DNA of 64,000 nt. Origin: Gari tellinella (Eukaryota > Mollusca > Bivalvia > Cardiida > Psammobiidae). The notes beneath the pieces were generated by a model, which was not told the origin of the DNA, did no database searches, and worked only from the letters and a program-made list of their open reading frames with translations. The DNA lies in assembly GCA_922989275.2 (NCBI GenBank), contig OV277864.1, forward strand, positions 44,081,550-44,145,549, given 5' to 3'. Numbering within the stretch: the stretch's first letter is position 1; each line of letters starts with the position of its first letter. Positions 63,250 to 64,000 of this stretch are shown here, one piece after another. The position numbers were made by a program, and so were the translations under genes.

Positions 63250-64000
63250 TCGAAATAGTTTTAACATTCACCTGTGCTTGAAAGTTATCGTTTGCAATTG
63301 ACTTTTAAGCAGTTTAAGCTTATGGGTCCTTCACATATACACGGATTATTCCTAAGATTTCTAACGAATTGCCAATCCGTTGTTAATCGCACATATCCGT
63401 AAATAATTCGCTCGTATTCGTAAATAACTTGCAAATATTCGTCAGGATTCGTGACAGGAGAGGCACATATGTGATGATTCCTTTAAGAATTGTTACGAGG
63501 TACCTACGAGAAATCACGCGTCTTAACCTTTTTAGATCCAAAAGGTATCTAATTGCCAATGTCACCCGCTTACAACTCCGTTACAATAAGGCGCGCTTCA
63601 GAACGAGTTTTGTTACAGATTCTATCCGTTTTGTGTTACGGCTTCTGCACCGTGCAGCATGTGTAATCAGATTTAGGTACACAACCGTTCCCATTTCCGC
63701 AAAATACCCAGGCAAATGCACAACCAAAATAGGTATTAGATTATTTAGATTGTATGTGCATCACCTCTGTTGTACCCTTAAACCGACCTAAATGCTGTTT
63801 TCAACATTTTAAATGGAAAACGAATATCATAGTCGTCAATATTGCACAACCTTTTTATAAGCTGCAGTTATTCTAATATAATTGCAAACTGATTGTACAT
63901 AGTATGCCACTGGAGTCGAAATTGGCCCTTCCATGGGGTCACAATTGTTAGATACAAACATCATTCAAATTGAGCGATACCATTTAGTGCGGGGGTATTC
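63250..64000. other. right-edge spacer, no gene recognised
   Basis: A 120-codon plus-strand frame (63429-63791) is Arg-rich with no recognisable domain and no splice context, and I judge it non-coding. No transposon ends seen. Confidence 0.45.

Noticed and set aside
63429..63791. 120-codon plus-strand open frame near the right edge
   Set aside because: Arg-rich, no domain, no start or splice context, and a 60-codon frame runs antisense to it. Chance frame.

Overview
The window is animal nuclear DNA, most likely from a marine invertebrate and by the look of its repeats a bivalve mollusc. That placement is an inference from repeat style, and no single gene fixes the species. The evidence for a eukaryote is spliced exons with GT/AG borders, autonomous and broken LINEs, many TIR/MITE elements with intact target-site duplications (TSDs), tRNA-derived repeats, microsatellites and very low gene density. 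There are no operons, no bacterial-type genes and no CRISPR array.

Only two host loci are visible. (1) Four minus-strand exons between 9721 and 3310 splice in phase 0 into 306 codons of a PDCD7-like (U11/U12 snRNP 59 kDa) protein; the gene runs off the left edge. Its introns are packed with MITEs and hold a 1.3 kb fold-back element. (2) A secreted TSP1 + C-type-lectin gene on the minus strand (55582 to 54583) is split by a 247 bp MITE insertion at a TTAA inside its coding sequence.

The rest is mobile DNA. Three LINE copies (LINE-A 23541-27353, LINE-B 37044-39031, LINE-C about 57090-60898) belong to one APE-endonuclease family. A fourth (LINE-D, about 27430-31381) is L1/Tx1-like. LINE-C has a complete uninterrupted ORF2. 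In LINE-B and LINE-C, ORF1 is followed in the same reading frame by ORF2 after a single stop codon, and the first ATG of ORF2 lies beyond an essential endonuclease motif. A 434 bp LTR/PBS/PPT mini-element (TRIM) lies at 10242-10675.

The dominant signal is a large set of short (about 160-260 bp) non-autonomous DNA elements built around long, near-perfect palindromes. Two palindrome modules recur. P1 has outer arms reading CAAACAGT and a core reading GATCAGA-G-C. P2 has outer arms reading TTAAAGCAGG and a core reading AGAATGCGCCTTAAGG. The same modules sit inside elements with quite different ends: TTAA-bounded piggyBac-like (families A, C, H), TA-bounded Tc1/mariner/pogo-like (B, F, D) and CAGGGCTGCCAT ends with 6 bp TSDs (G). 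This looks like module exchange between unrelated transposon termini. The P2 centre CCTTAAGG is itself a TTAA target and in one place has taken an insertion. Larger elements include a 5.2 kb long-TIR element at 12673-17880 that carries RFX X-box palindromes and is inserted in a family C MITE.
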